DNA of 64,000 bases from an uncultured Candidatus Melainabacteria bacterium. Its GTDB lineage: Bacteria; Cyanobacteriota; Vampirovibrionia; Gastranaerophilales; Gastranaerophilaceae. The translations under genes were made by a program, and so were the position numbers. The notes below the pieces were generated by a model, which did no database searches, was not told the DNA's origin, and worked only from the letters and a program-made list of their open reading frames with translations. Where the stretch lies: positions 19,686 through 83,685 of the forward strand of contig CAKUZB010000009.1 of NCBI GenBank assembly GCA_934717745.1, in the 5' to 3' direction. Below are positions 33,311-42,818 of this stretch, piece by piece. The stretch's first letter is position 1. The number at the start of each line of letters is the position of its first letter.

Positions 33311-36121
33311 TTATTCATTAATTGCATCTTGGCAATCAGGACAAATGCCGTCTGCGTTTAATTCACGATATTTCCAGCAACGGCAACATTTTTCGCCTTT
33401 TGCTTTTGTAACCCAAACAGTTGTGTTTTCTTCTGTATATTCATTCAATACGTCTGCCGGTTTTTCATCGGCAACTACCGCTTGAGATGTGATAAAGATA
33501 TTGCAAAGTTCGTTTTCGCAAGATTTCAACAAGTCTTTATTTGTGTCATCTTTTACATAAACCGCAACTTCTAAAGAACTTCCAACTTTTTTATCTGCTC
33601 TTAATGGTTCAATCGCTTTTGTTACGATTTCACGAATTTTTAAGATTTTTGCAAACTCTTGTTCAAGTTCAGGATTATTCCATTCTTCTTTTATTTCTGG
33701 CCAAGAAGAAAGTAAAATACTGTCTAATCCGCCTCTTTGATTTTCAGGAACATTTTGCCAAATGTCTTCTGCTTGGTGAGGCATTACCGGCATGATTATT
33801 CTAACCAATGCTTGTAAAATTTCAAACAACACTGTTTGACAAGCCCTGCGAGAAAGTGATTTTTTACCTGATGTATATAATCTATCTTTTACAATATCAA
33901 GGTAGAATGAACTTAAATCAACTGCCGCAAAGTTTTGTAGGCATTGGAAGTATTTATAAAATTCATAACCTTCAAATGCTTCAGTTACATTTTCTATTAA
34001 TTGATATAATTTATATAGTGCAAATTTATCAAGGTCTTTAAGGTCTTTGTAATCTACGTAATCTTTTTCAGGTTCAAAATCAAATAAATTACCGATTAAG
34101 AAACGGGCAGTATTTCTGGTTTTCTTAAATATTTCTGCAAGTTGTTTAACGATATTATCACCGATTTTAATATCGTTTCTGTAATCAACAGATGCTGCCC
34201 AAAGTCTTAAGATGTCAGCACCATAATTTTTTATAATATCATCAGGTCTAATATAGTTACCTAAAGATTTTGACATTTTTCTTCCGTCTTCACCGAATAC
34301 GAAACCATGTGTCAAAACTTGTTTATAAGGTGCAATGCCTTGTGTTGCAACTGAGGTTAATAATGAAGATTGGAACCAACCTCTGTGTTGGTCAGAACCT
34401 TCTAGGTACATATCAACCGGAGTGTGATTTAATTCATCAGAACGTTTTTCAACAACTGCTCTCCAAGATACCCCAGAGTCAAACCAAACGTCCATAATGT
34501 CGTTTTCTTTACGGAAGTGAGTTTTTCCGCATTTTGGACAAACAAATCCTTCCGGCATAAGTTCTTTTTCTGAATATTTAACCCAAGCATCTGAAGATTC
34601 TTTTTCAAACATTTTTGCTACGTGTTCAATTGTTTCATCTGTAACAATAACTTCGCCACAATCCTCACAATAGAATACAGGAATTGGAACACCCCATGCA
34701 CGTTGACGAGAGATACACCAATCTGTACGACCCTCAACCATGTTTGAAATTCTTGCTTCACCTGATGCAGGAATGAATTTAACTTTTTTAATTTCTTCTA
34801 ATGCTTTATCTCTGAATTTTTCAACTTTTACAAACCATTGTGGAGTTGCTCTGTAGATTACAGGTTTTTTACATCTCCAACAGTGTGGGTAACTGTGTTG
34901 AAGGTCAGAGGCAGAAAGCAATGCCCCACAATCTTTTAATTTGTCGATTACAATAGAATTTCCTTTGTAATAAGGTATACCTGCTAAGTCGCCTGCTTCT
35001 TCAGTCCAAATACCTTTTGAATCAAGAGGTGAGTAAACTCCGATTTTGTATCTGCAACAAACTTCGTAGTCTTCCAAACCATGTCCGGGGGCTGTGTGAA
35101 CAGAACCTGTACCGGCATCTAGTGTAACGTGTTCTCCGCAAAGAATTGGAGATTTTCTATCATACAATGGGTGAACAGGAGTTAAGTTTTCTAGGTCTTG
35201 ACCTTTGCAAGTACCTAAAACTTTGATATTTTCTTCTTTCCAGTCAACATCTTTTAAGAAGTTTGCCAACAATTCTGTTGCTGCATAATAAATATCATTG
35301 TTGTATTCAAAGAATGTATATTCAAATCTTGGGTGAACACTGATTGCTAAGTTTGACGGAATTGTCCAAGGAGTTGTTGTCCAAATTACCGCATACATAT
35401 CTTTGTCTGTTAAGAAATCAAATTTTTCTTTTAAAGTTTTTGTACTTTCATCATCAAATTTAAATCTTACGTAAATTGAAGTTGCTGTATGGTCTGCATA
35501 TTCAACTTCTGCTTCTGCTAATGCAGTTTCGCAAGAGGCACACCAATAAACAGGTTTTAAACCTTTTTCGATGTAACCTTTTTTATACATTTCTCCGAAA
35601 ACTCTTACTTGTTCTGCTTCGTATTCAGGATTAATTGTCAAATAAGGATTTTCCCAATTACCTAAAACGCCAAGTCTTTTGAATTCTGATTCTTGACCTT
35701 TCAAACTGTTGTGTGCAAATTCTCTACATTTTGCTCTTAATTCAGTAGGAGTAACTGCGTTACGTCCTCCTTCAATAGTTTTTACAACTTTATTTTCAAT
35801 AGGTAAACCATGTCCGTCGTATCCGGGAACATAAGGTGCATAGTAACCTCTTTGAGATTTGTATTTGATTAAAATATCTTTTAAAATTTTATTTAATGCT
35901 GTACCAACATGGATTTTTTCAGAACTTAAATATGGAGGGCCATCGTGCAATATGAAAGCGTTTGCTTTATCTTTGTTTTCTAGCATTTTGTTGTAAATAT
36001 GTTTTTCTTCCCAAAATTTTTGTGTTTCAGGTTCTTTTTTTGTTGCGTTTGCACGCATTTCTAATGTGGTTTTTGGTAAATTAAGAGTATCTTTAAACTC
36101 TTTTTTTTCGTTTTCGGTCAT
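33311..36121 (-). CDS. ileS: Isoleucyl-tRNA synthetase
   Basis: 936 residues, full length. Catalytic domain with the HIGH-box region GPPYLSSEKIHVGTALNKIL: the box is HVGT (71-74), and the usual YANG is YLSS. The KMSKS loop is intact (DGRKMSKSLGN). The editing domain is present (TTPWTIPSNLAIS, HTAPGHGLEDY), and a C-terminal zinc finger has CCRCWKYRE and CPDCQ. It charges tRNA-Ile and clears valine. AAAGGA precedes the start. Minus-strand; the symporter gene follows the same direction 24 bases upstream. Confidence 0.96.
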   Translation of the reverse strand: MTENEKKEFKDTLNLPKTTLEMRANATKKEPETQKFWEEKHIYNKMLENKDKANAFILHDGPPYLSSEKIHVGTALNKILKDILIKYKSQRGYYAPYVPGYDGHGLPIENKVVKTIEGGRNAVTPTELRAKCREFAHNSLKGQESEFKRLGVLGNWENPYLTINPEYEAEQVRVFGEMYKKGYIEKGLKPVYWCASCETALAEAEVEYADHTATSIYVRFKFDDESTKTLKEKFDFLTDKDMYAVIWTTTPWTIPSNLAISVHPRFEYTFFEYNNDIYYAATELLANFLKDVDWKEENIKVLGTCKGQDLENLTPVHPLYDRKSPILCGEHVTLDAGTGSVHTAPGHGLEDYEVCCRYKIGVYSPLDSKGIWTEEAGDLAGIPYYKGNSIVIDKLKDCGALLSASDLQHSYPHCWRCKKPVIYRATPQWFVKVEKFRDKALEEIKKVKFIPASGEARISNMVEGRTDWCISRQRAWGVPIPVFYCEDCGEVIVTDETIEHVAKMFEKESSDAWVKYSEKELMPEGFVCPKCGKTHFRKENDIMDVWFDSGVSWRAVVEKRSDELNHTPVDMYLEGSDQHRGWFQSSLLTSVATQGIAPYKQVLTHGFVFGEDGRKMSKSLGNYIRPDDIIKNYGADILRLWAASVDYRNDIKIGDNIVKQLAEIFKKTRNTARFLIGNLFDFEPEKDYVDYKDLKDLDKFALYKLYQLIENVTEAFEGYEFYKYFQCLQNFAAVDLSSFYLDIVKDRLYTSGKKSLSRRACQTVLFEILQALVRIIMPVMPHQAEDIWQNVPENQRGGLDSILLSSWPEIKEEWNNPELEQEFAKILKIREIVTKAIEPLRADKKVGSSLEVAVYVKDDTNKDLLKSCENELCNIFITSQAVVADEKPADVLNEYTEENTTVWVTKAKGEKCCRCWKYRELNADGICPDCQDAINE

Positions 36122-36145
36122 TTTTTAAATTATCCTTTATGTGTT

Positions 36146-37468
36146 TTATCTAGTAGTAATTAATTCGTGTTCCTCTTTTTCTGTTTTTTTAGATGCAAAA
36201 TATGCCAGAAGTTGTTTTCTTCGTTTACCTTTAGAAAGATATCTTTGCATTTTTTCATCATCAAATTGACCTTCCCAACGAGCGATTACAACAGTCGCAA
36301 CGCAGTTACCGATAAGGTTTGTTGTTGTTCTACCCATATCTAAGATATGGTCTATACCAAGCAAGATTGCAACCCCGATAATCGGATAATTGAATGTAGT
36401 TAATGTGCCGGCAAGTACAATTAACGATACTCTAGGAACACCGGCAATACCTTTACTTGCGAACATCAATGCAAGCATAATTACAAGTTGTTGTTCAAGA
36501 TTTAAGTTAATTCCGACAAGTTGTGTTGAGAATAAAACTGCCATTGCAACACCAAGTGTAGAACCGTCAAGATTGAAAGTATAACCTGTAGGCATTACGA
36601 ATGATACAATATTTCTTGGAACACCAAACTTTTCCAAAATCTCCATTGATTTTGGTAATGCTGCTTCCGAACTGGTTGTTGTGAATGCCAATAAAATTTG
36701 GTCTTTTAATGCGTTCATAAATGACCAGAAAGGTATTCTTACAAATCTACAAATGCTGTACAATACAACACAAATAAAGATTGCAATTGCTGAATATAAA
36801 CAGAAAATTACTTTTGCATAGTTTTTCAAAATGCCGATACCGTTTGCACCGATTGCTGAAGAAACAGCACCGAAAATACCTATTGGTGCAAAATACATAA
36901 CGTATTCTGTGAATTTAAACATTATTTTTGCAGTTGAATTTAATACGTCTAAAACAGGTTTTCCTGCTTTACCAACTGCACAGATTGCAATTGAGAAGAA
37001 GATTGAAAAGATTACGATTTGAAGTAAGTTGCCGTCAGCCATTGCTTTTACAACAGATGTTGGGAACATTCCAATAATCATGTCGCTTATAGAATTGTTT
37101 GGATTGATTGTTGCCATATGTTGTGCTGCTTGCATATCATGAGCACTTGCAATAACTGTACCAAAACCTTCTCCCGGTTGCATAATATTACCCATTGCTA
37201 AACCGATAACCAATGCAATTGTTGAAACAATTTCAAAATAGATGATTGTTTTTAAACCAATTTTACCAAGACTTTTGATATCCCCATGTCCTGCAATCCC
37301 AACAACAAGAGTTGAGAATAATAATGGTGCAATAATCATTTTAATCATGTTTAAAAAGATTTTTGCCAAAGGTGCTGTTTTTACGGCTAAAGTTGGACAT
37401 AACCAACCAAATAAAATACCTAGTATTAACGCACCAAATATAAACGTAGTTAAACCTGATTTTTTCAA
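36146..37468 (-). CDS. Dicarboxylate/glutamate:cation symporter (DAACS family)
   Basis: 440 residues from a TTG start with GAGGA nine bases upstream. The DAACS family signatures are present: eight or so membrane helices, a serine-rich re-entrant loop (LAFTTTSSEAALPKSMEIL), the GYTFNLDGSTL motif and VLAGTLTTFNYP. It takes up C4-dicarboxylates, glutamate or aspartate with protons or sodium; the exact substrate cannot be told. The C-terminal cytoplasmic tail is basic. It lies 24 bases upstream of ileS with no terminator between, so read-through is possible. Confidence 0.92.
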   Translation of the reverse strand: MKKSGLTTFIFGALILGILFGWLCPTLAVKTAPLAKIFLNMIKMIIAPLLFSTLVVGIAGHGDIKSLGKIGLKTIIYFEIVSTIALVIGLAMGNIMQPGEGFGTVIASAHDMQAAQHMATINPNNSISDMIIGMFPTSVVKAMADGNLLQIVIFSIFFSIAICAVGKAGKPVLDVLNSTAKIMFKFTEYVMYFAPIGIFGAVSSAIGANGIGILKNYAKVIFCLYSAIAIFICVVLYSICRFVRIPFWSFMNALKDQILLAFTTTSSEAALPKSMEILEKFGVPRNIVSFVMPTGYTFNLDGSTLGVAMAVLFSTQLVGINLNLEQQLVIMLALMFASKGIAGVPRVSLIVLAGTLTTFNYPIIGVAILLGIDHILDMGRTTTNLIGNCVATVVIARWEGQFDDEKMQRYLSKGKRRKQLLAYFASKKTEKEEHELITTR

Positions 37469-37612
37469 ATTTCAATTCCTCACTAATCTTATAAACATGA
37501 TTATATTATAAAAATACATAAATTTTATTCATCTTGATATTATTTTAACATTAATGTAAAGAGAACACTTTTTATTTTTTAGATTATTGAAATAACGTAG
37601 TATTTTTGCAAT

Positions 37613-37651
37613 AAAAAAGGCTAAATAGATTTTTTCTATTTAACCTTTTTT
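37613..37651. terminator. Terminator downstream of fba
   Basis: AAAAAAGGCTAAATAG pairs with CTATTTAACCTTTTTT (one mismatch) around ATTTTTT. It has a T-run on the minus strand for fba. Confidence 0.75.
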
Positions 37652-37681
37652 GTTAAGTGATTATAACTTTTGAGTTATGAA

Positions 37682-38641
37682 TTAGTCATCAGCGTGTCCG
37701 GCAGTTCCTAATACATCTCTCATTTTGTGCATTACCATTTCTTTAACGGCAGTTCTACCAGGTCCCATGTATTCACGTGGGTCGAATTTTTCAGGGTGTT
37801 CAATGAAGAATTCTCTGATAGTTGAAGTCATTGCTAAACGTAAGTCTGTATCAATGTTGATTTTAGCAACACCATGTTTAGATGCATAGTTCAACATATC
37901 TTCCGGAACACCTTGTGCGTCAGGTAAGTTACCACCGAATTTGTTACATTTTTCAACAAATTCTTTAGGAACTGAAGATGAACCGTGAAGAACGATTGGG
38001 TAATTAGGGTAACCTGCTTCTGCCAAAGCATCTTTGATTTCTTTTAATCTGTCGAAGTCTAATTTTGCTTCACCTTTGAATTTGTAAGCACCGTGTGAAG
38101 TACCGATAGCGATTGCTAATGAATCACAACCTGTTTGTTTAACAAATTCAACTGCTTCTTTAACATTTGTATATTTAGCATCTTTATCTGATACTTTAAC
38201 ATCATCTTCAACACCTGCTAATTTACCAAGTTCTGCTTCTACAGAAACTCCTCTTTCGTGAGCGTATTCAACAACTTTTTTAGTTACTGCTACGTTTTCT
38301 TCGAATGGGAATCTTGAACCATCAATCATAACTGATGAGAAGCCACCGTCGATACATGCTTTACAAATTTCGAAGTCTGCACCATGGTCTAAGTGTAATG
38401 CGATTGGAACTGTAGTTGTTGCCAATGCTGCTTCTACTAATTTGATTAAATATGTTTGATTAGCATATTTTCTTGCACCTGCTGATACTTGTAAAATAAT
38501 TGGTGAACGAGTTTCTTCTGCTGCTTCTGCAATACCTTGAAGAATTTCCATGTTGTTTACGTTGTAAGCACCAATAGCATAACCGCCAGCCAATGCTTTT
38601 TTGAACATTTCGCCTGTTCCTACTAATTTTCTTTCACTCAT
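37682..38641 (-). CDS. fba: Class II fructose-bisphosphate aldolase
   Basis: 319 residues. Zinc-dependent aldolase motifs: AYNVNNMEIL, ALHLDHGADFE (metal His and catalytic Asp), SVEAELGKLAG, AIGTSHGAYKF, YPIVLHGSSSVP and AKINIDTDLR. It cleaves fructose 1,6-bisphosphate to two triose phosphates, or runs in reverse. AAGGAG precedes the ATG. It is a single gene with its own promoter and terminator. With gpmI it represents the glycolytic genes of the window. Confidence 0.97.
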   Translation of the reverse strand: MSERKLVGTGEMFKKALAGGYAIGAYNVNNMEILQGIAEAAEETRSPIILQVSAGARKYANQTYLIKLVEAALATTTVPIALHLDHGADFEICKACIDGGFSSVMIDGSRFPFEENVAVTKKVVEYAHERGVSVEAELGKLAGVEDDVKVSDKDAKYTNVKEAVEFVKQTGCDSLAIAIGTSHGAYKFKGEAKLDFDRLKEIKDALAEAGYPNYPIVLHGSSSVPKEFVEKCNKFGGNLPDAQGVPEDMLNYASKHGVAKINIDTDLRLAMTSTIREFFIEHPEKFDPREYMGPGRTAVKEMVMHKMRDVLGTAGHADD

Positions 38642-38679
38642 TTGAGTTCTCCTTTTTTATGAAGTTATCTACACGAATA

Positions 38680-38707
38680 ATTTTATTACAAAAAACAAAA
38701 TGTGCAA
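38680..38707 (-). promoter_or_regulatory. Promoter of fba
   Basis: On the minus strand TTGCAC (38707-38702), 16 bases, TAAAAT (38685-38680), 38 bases before the ATG. The divergent SpoA-protein gene begins at 38824; no clear promoter is visible for it in the same gap. Confidence 0.5.
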
Positions 38708-38823
38708 GATGTATAACTTTCTAAAATTATTAAAATATCCTCTAAATATATGATGTTACTTTTGACTTATACACTTATGCTAGATACGGGTAATAATATG
38801 ATTACTGGGGAATTATTTGGGGA

Positions 38824-40026
38824 ATGACAGAAGCATTAACTACAACTTCAGATGAATTATTTAGACAATTCAATTGGTATTGCGACTTTTTTACCAATCC
38901 GATTTTGAATGCTTCTTGTGATTTTTTGGCTAAAAATCTTGAAATTAAATTAGTTTCTGTTAGTAAAAATTTAAACGTTTTATTTCAAGAGGATAGTTTT
39001 TTCGTAACCAAAATTAAAATTGACCCGCAAACTGAAATGTATATAAGATGTTCGGGACAGGCGGTAAATACGATTTTAACAAACGCTTTAGGCCCTAAAA
39101 AGAATTTTGATATTAATAAAATTACTGAACTTGAAGCAAAATTGATAACTGCTTTTAACGATAATGTTTATAACTTTATAACATCGTCTTTCAATAATTT
39201 GGGACAACATCAAAGTAGAAAATTTGATATTACGCATTTGACATTTTTTGTCAAAGATTCTGAAACAAATCTTTCGGGTAAATTTATTGTGTCTTTTCCA
39301 AGTCAATTAGTTTTGCCTGAAGAAGTTCAATGTCAAGAATCTAAATTTTCTTTAGAATTTTTCAGCCACAGTTTGGTTGAAGTTGATTTAAAAATTGGTA
39401 CAACAAGTTTTTCTGTTGGAGATTTGAAAAGTCTTGAGCCAGAGGACATTGTTGTATTAGATAACAGCAATATTCAAAATATGATTATTTGCTATAAAGG
39501 CTATGAAAAAGAGATTAGAATTACTCCAAATCCTGCCTTAATAATTTCTGTAGATAATAGTGAAGGAGATGAAGATATGACACAAAGTTTGCCTGAAAAT
39601 CTTTGGGATAGCATTCAGGTAGAAATGGGTGCTGAATTTGATAAAGTAAAGGTTTCGCTTGGCGAATTGAAAAATATTGAACAAGGTCTTGTTGTTGATG
39701 TAGGTTCTGTTTACAACAATAATATTACTTTGAAAGTAGAGGAAAAAGTCATCGCAACCGGTGAATTGGTTATTGTAAATGAAAGATATGGCGTAAAAAT
39801 CAATAAAGTTTTTGCTGAGCCAAAACCTTTAGACGTTCAACCTCAACAACAAATGATGGGCGAGCAAATGCCTCAAGAACAATATATGAACGATGAAATG
39901 CCACCTCACGAGATTGATGATGAACATGTTGATGAAATGATGCCTGAGCAAGTTCAACAAGAACAAGTTGGTGAAGATGCTGATTTTGATTACAGCGACT
40001 TTGAATTAGAAGATGAAGATATTTAG
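38824..40026 (+). CDS. SpoA-domain switch protein (FliN/FliY or SctQ type)
   Basis: 400 residues. The N-terminal 180 residues have no clear domain, then come two SpoA-like domains: one at about 190-245 (LVEVDLKIGTTSFSVGDL) and a clearer one at about 260-335 (VKVSLGELKNIEQGLVVDVG, VNERYGVKINKV). The C-terminal 60 residues are acidic and rich in Gln and Met. Two SpoA domains in one chain is the layout of SctQ, the sorting-platform protein of injectisomes, and also of FliY-like flagellar switch proteins. It begins the first export gene cluster and lies 15 bases before fliO. Confidence 0.75.
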   Translation: MTEALTTTSDELFRQFNWYCDFFTNPILNASCDFLAKNLEIKLVSVSKNLNVLFQEDSFFVTKIKIDPQTEMYIRCSGQAVNTILTNALGPKKNFDINKITELEAKLITAFNDNVYNFITSSFNNLGQHQSRKFDITHLTFFVKDSETNLSGKFIVSFPSQLVLPEEVQCQESKFSLEFFSHSLVEVDLKIGTTSFSVGDLKSLEPEDIVVLDNSNIQNMIICYKGYEKEIRITPNPALIISVDNSEGDEDMTQSLPENLWDSIQVEMGAEFDKVKVSLGELKNIEQGLVVDVGSVYNNNITLKVEEKVIATGELVIVNERYGVKINKVFAEPKPLDVQPQQQMMGEQMPQEQYMNDEMPPHEIDDEHVDEMMPEQVQQEQVGEDADFDYSDFELEDEDI

Positions 40027-40041
40027 GTTAAACGAGGTAAA

Positions 40042-40359
40042 ATGGGACATTACATAGTAAGTTTCGCAGTATATACAATGGCAATGATAGGCTTAATTTG
40101 CTTTGCCTTATTTGTTTATAAAAAATTTGCATCTACTGCGGTTGCGACAAAACGTAAAGGTTTATTAAAAGTTGAAGATGTTCTTGGACTTTCGCCCAGA
40201 AAAACATTATATATTGTACGTGCAGGTAAAGAAAAATTTTTAATTGCTTGTGATTTAGATAGAACAACTTTAATCTCAAAATTAGATATGAACGACAGTT
40301 CGGCGATTGAATTAGATGAAATAGACAAAGCAAACTTTGATTTGCAAAGAATGAATTAA
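40042..40359 (+). CDS. fliO: FliO-like export gate assembly protein
   Basis: 105 residues. One N-terminal membrane helix (IVSFAVYTMAMIGLICFALFVY), then a basic linker and a FliO-type domain (LLKVEDVLGLSPRKTLYIVRAGKEKF). FliO helps assemble FliP into the flagellar export gate and is normally absent from injectisomes. Its place directly before fliP supports the call. It is short and variable in all bacteria, so identity rests partly on position. Confidence 0.78.
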   Translation: MGHYIVSFAVYTMAMIGLICFALFVYKKFASTAVATKRKGLLKVEDVLGLSPRKTLYIVRAGKEKFLIACDLDRTTLISKLDMNDSSAIELDEIDKANFDLQRMN

Positions 40360-40377
40360 AAGTAAGAAGGAAGAAGT

Positions 40378-41019
40378 ATGGCAGACGTTTTTAAAGATAT
40401 AAATCCCGTTATACAAATGCTTTTGGTAATGTCGATGTTTTCGATTTTACCTTTTGTCTTTGCTTGTATGACAAGTTTTTTGAGATTTATTATTGTATTT
40501 TCAATGCTAAAAACTGCGATGGGTACTCAATCAGTTCCACCATCAATTGTAATTATTGGGTTATCAATGATTTTGACATTCTATACAATGGGACCTGTAT
40601 TTCAACAATGTTATGAACAAGGTCAAGTACCTTACAAACAAACAAAAAATTTGATTGTTGCGATTGAACAAGGTTCAAAACCTTTAAAAGAGTTTATGTT
40701 AAAACAAACGAGAGAAACAGATTTGGCTTTCTTTGTTGAATTATCGGGTAATGACAGACCTGAAACTCCTGATGAGTTAACAATTTGGCAAGTTGCACCT
40801 GCGTATATTATCAGTGAATTAAAAACTGCATTTGAAATTGGTTTTATCGTATTCGTGCCATTTATCGTATTAGACCTTGTTGTAGCGAACATCTTGCTTG
40901 CTTTAGGTATGTTCATGTTATCTCCAACAATTATTTCGTTACCGTTTAAACTGCTTGTATTTATTGCTGTTGACGGTTGGGCATTGATTGTTCAGGGGCT
41001 TGTACAAAGTTATAACTAG
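40378..41019 (+). CDS. fliP: Type III export gate protein FliP/SctR (first copy)
   Basis: 213 residues with FliP-family motifs: SFLRFIIVFSMLKTAMGTQSVPP, APAYIISELKTAFEIGF and the closing LPFKLLVFIAVDGWALIV. Unlike the second copy at 50.2 kb it has no cleavable signal peptide, a trait shared with injectisome SctR. Five copies form the core of the export pore. AAGGAAGAAG precedes the ATG. It is part of a tight plus-strand cluster with fliO, fliQ and fliR. The two copies are clearly related but quite different in sequence. Confidence 0.92.
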   Translation: MADVFKDINPVIQMLLVMSMFSILPFVFACMTSFLRFIIVFSMLKTAMGTQSVPPSIVIIGLSMILTFYTMGPVFQQCYEQGQVPYKQTKNLIVAIEQGSKPLKEFMLKQTRETDLAFFVELSGNDRPETPDELTIWQVAPAYIISELKTAFEIGFIVFVPFIVLDLVVANILLALGMFMLSPTIISLPFKLLVFIAVDGWALIVQGLVQSYN

Positions 41020-41037
41020 TAAAAAGGAAAAACGCTT

Positions 41038-41541
41038 ATGGAAATGTTAATGGAATATATGGCAAGAGGATTTGTCGTAATGTTATCAATATCAATGCCT
41101 TGCGTACTTGTAGCCGCCGGTATTGGTCTTGTTGTCGGTATTTTGCAAGCAGTAACTCAAGTTCAAGAACAAACAATTGCCGCTGCACCAAAAATCTTGG
41201 CTGTATTTATGGTAATCGTTATTGGCGGGGTTGGTTTTGTTAGAATTTTGACAAACTTATTCACTGACGGTATGGCTCTTGCTTTTAATGTTGTGCCTAA
41301 AAATGACAGTTACGTTTTGCCACCTGATTATTACAAATACACAAGACCTTTTGCGAATGAAATGAAAGAAAATTTTAAAGAACCTGACAAAGACAGTTTT
41401 AAACGTATGACTCAAGGTAAACCAAGTTCTTTGGGACAAAAAGCAAAAACTTTTCAACGTTATGACAAAGCACCGGGGGTTATGCAACCAAAAACTGATT
41501 TAATGGAAACTTCAAGAATTTTACAAAATAATAATAGGTAA
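41038..41541 (+). CDS. fliQ: Type III export gate protein FliQ/SctS with C-terminal extension
   Basis: 167 residues; ordinary FliQ is about 90. The first 85 residues are the two-helix FliQ core (VLVAAGIGLVVGILQAVTQV, QEQTIAAAPKILAVF). The extra 80 residues are polar and basic (PPDYYKYTRPFANEMKENFK to the end) with no domain I know. AAAAGGAAAAACG precedes the ATG. The extension lies beyond the second helix and could contact other basal-body or cytosolic parts; that is inference. Confidence 0.9.
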   Translation: MEMLMEYMARGFVVMLSISMPCVLVAAGIGLVVGILQAVTQVQEQTIAAAPKILAVFMVIVIGGVGFVRILTNLFTDGMALAFNVVPKNDSYVLPPDYYKYTRPFANEMKENFKEPDKDSFKRMTQGKPSSLGQKAKTFQRYDKAPGVMQPKTDLMETSRILQNNNR

Positions 41542-41546
41542 AGTTG

Positions 41547-41975
41547 ATGAAAAAAATTTGTTTGTTTACAATTTCATTAATCTTATTAGGCTGTCAAAAT
41601 ACAAGTTTGGCAGTTAATAACGATTACTTAAAAAACGTAAACAAAATTGAAAAATATTTAATTTCTGAAAATGCTTTTCCGATTTATCAAAATTATGTAA
41701 TTTTTAGCAAAAAACCTGTAAAAAAAATAACTTCAAGTGATTATTCTATTGTGAATTCTTATGTTATGACGACTATTGATAATGTTAGAGATACTATAAT
41801 TATCGAGGCTCGTTCTTTGGGTTCTGCAAAATTAAGTGTGATAGTAGATAATCAAAACTTAGTAATAAATGTAACTGTAAAAAAAGATAAAACAATTGTA
41901 GAAACAGATTCAGATTTATTTGAGGTTATATCTCTTGATGTGCCTAATGAAATCTCAAATATGGAGGGTGTTTAG
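41547..41975 (+). CDS. Lipoprotein inserted between fliQ and fliR
   Basis: 142 residues from the ATG at 41547. A lipoprotein signal is seen (SLILLGC, lipid-bearing Cys16). The mature part is a beta-rich domain with DTIIIEARSLGSAKLSVIVDNQ, resembling the N-terminal domain of pilus/secretin proteins of the CpaC type, though I cannot confirm the family. Its position inside the otherwise very conserved fliP-fliQ-fliR order, with gaps of 3-5 bases, implies expression with the export gate. A role in an envelope part of that machine is inference. Confidence 0.7.
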   Translation: MKKICLFTISLILLGCQNTSLAVNNDYLKNVNKIEKYLISENAFPIYQNYVIFSKKPVKKITSSDYSIVNSYVMTTIDNVRDTIIIEARSLGSAKLSVIVDNQNLVINVTVKKDKTIVETDSDLFEVISLDVPNEISNMEGV

Positions 41976-41978
41976 GGT

Positions 41979-42758
41979 ATGGAAACTTTTATCCTGCAAA
42001 TGAATTCCCTGATTCCCGGATTTGTTGAAAATATGAGTGCGGGAATAATCATTTTTGCCAGAATGATGGGTTTTGTTAGATTTGCCCCTGTTTTGAACAG
42101 AAAAGAAATTCCCAGTTTGGTGAAAGTCGGTCTGGCTTTTTTGTTAACTATAATTTTTATAATGTTATTACACCCAAAAGGTATGCCTGAACATGGAGAT
42201 TTGTTATTGTCAATTATCTTGAATCTTGCTGTTGGTGCAATGATTGGTTATATGGCTCAACTAATCCTTGCAGCAATTGAGGCTGGTGGTGATATGATTA
42301 ACATGCAAATGGGTTTATCTTCTGCAATGGTTTTAGACCCAACAACATCAAGCCAAGTTTCTTTGCTGGGCAAATTCTTTGGTATTTTAGGAATTGTAGT
42401 TTTCTTGAAAATAGGTGGTGCATATTGGCTGTTTCAAGCATTTGAAAGAAGTTTTGATATTTTTCCTATATATTCTACAAGTGTGCCTTTGGCAAAAATT
42501 GTAAATATGGATTATTTGATTAGTATGTCATCAAATGTTTTGTATATGGGGCTTCAAATAGCATCTCCGGTGCTTTTGGCAACTTTAGGACAAGATATTA
42601 TTCTTGGTGTAATTTCAAAAACTGCACCTCAAGTAAACGTTTTCCAATTATCATTCCTATTTAAACCTGTTTTTGGTGCGGCAATCTTGATTTGGATTAT
42701 GCCAATGCTTTTGAATGTAATTAACGATTACTTCATGACATTTTCTCATATTCTTTAG
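41979..42758 (+). CDS. fliR: Type III export gate protein FliR/SctT (first copy)
   Basis: 259 residues, about six membrane helices, with FliR-type segments FARMMGFVRFAPVLNRKEIPSLVKVGLAFLLT split over the first helices and GGDMINMQMGLSSAMVLDP centrally. It completes the FliP5Q4R1 export gate. No flhB or flhA follows; the cluster ends in a strong hairpin 15 bases downstream. A second fliR lies at 51.3 kb. Confidence 0.92.
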   Translation: METFILQMNSLIPGFVENMSAGIIIFARMMGFVRFAPVLNRKEIPSLVKVGLAFLLTIIFIMLLHPKGMPEHGDLLLSIILNLAVGAMIGYMAQLILAAIEAGGDMINMQMGLSSAMVLDPTTSSQVSLLGKFFGILGIVVFLKIGGAYWLFQAFERSFDIFPIYSTSVPLAKIVNMDYLISMSSNVLYMGLQIASPVLLATLGQDIILGVISKTAPQVNVFQLSFLFKPVFGAAILIWIMPMLLNVINDYFMTFSHIL

Positions 42759-42772
42759 AAGATTTATACGGT

Positions 42773-42809
42773 AAGAAAGGCGGATTTGCTTTGCAAATCC
42801 GCCTTTCTT
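42773..42809. terminator. Bidirectional terminator after first fli cluster
   Basis: AAGAAAGGCGGATTTGC and GCAAATCCGCCTTTCTT form a perfect 17-pair stem around TTT, between fliR (plus) and the convergent Q-rich gene (minus). Confidence 0.9.
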
Positions 42810-42818
42810 CTTTTAACA

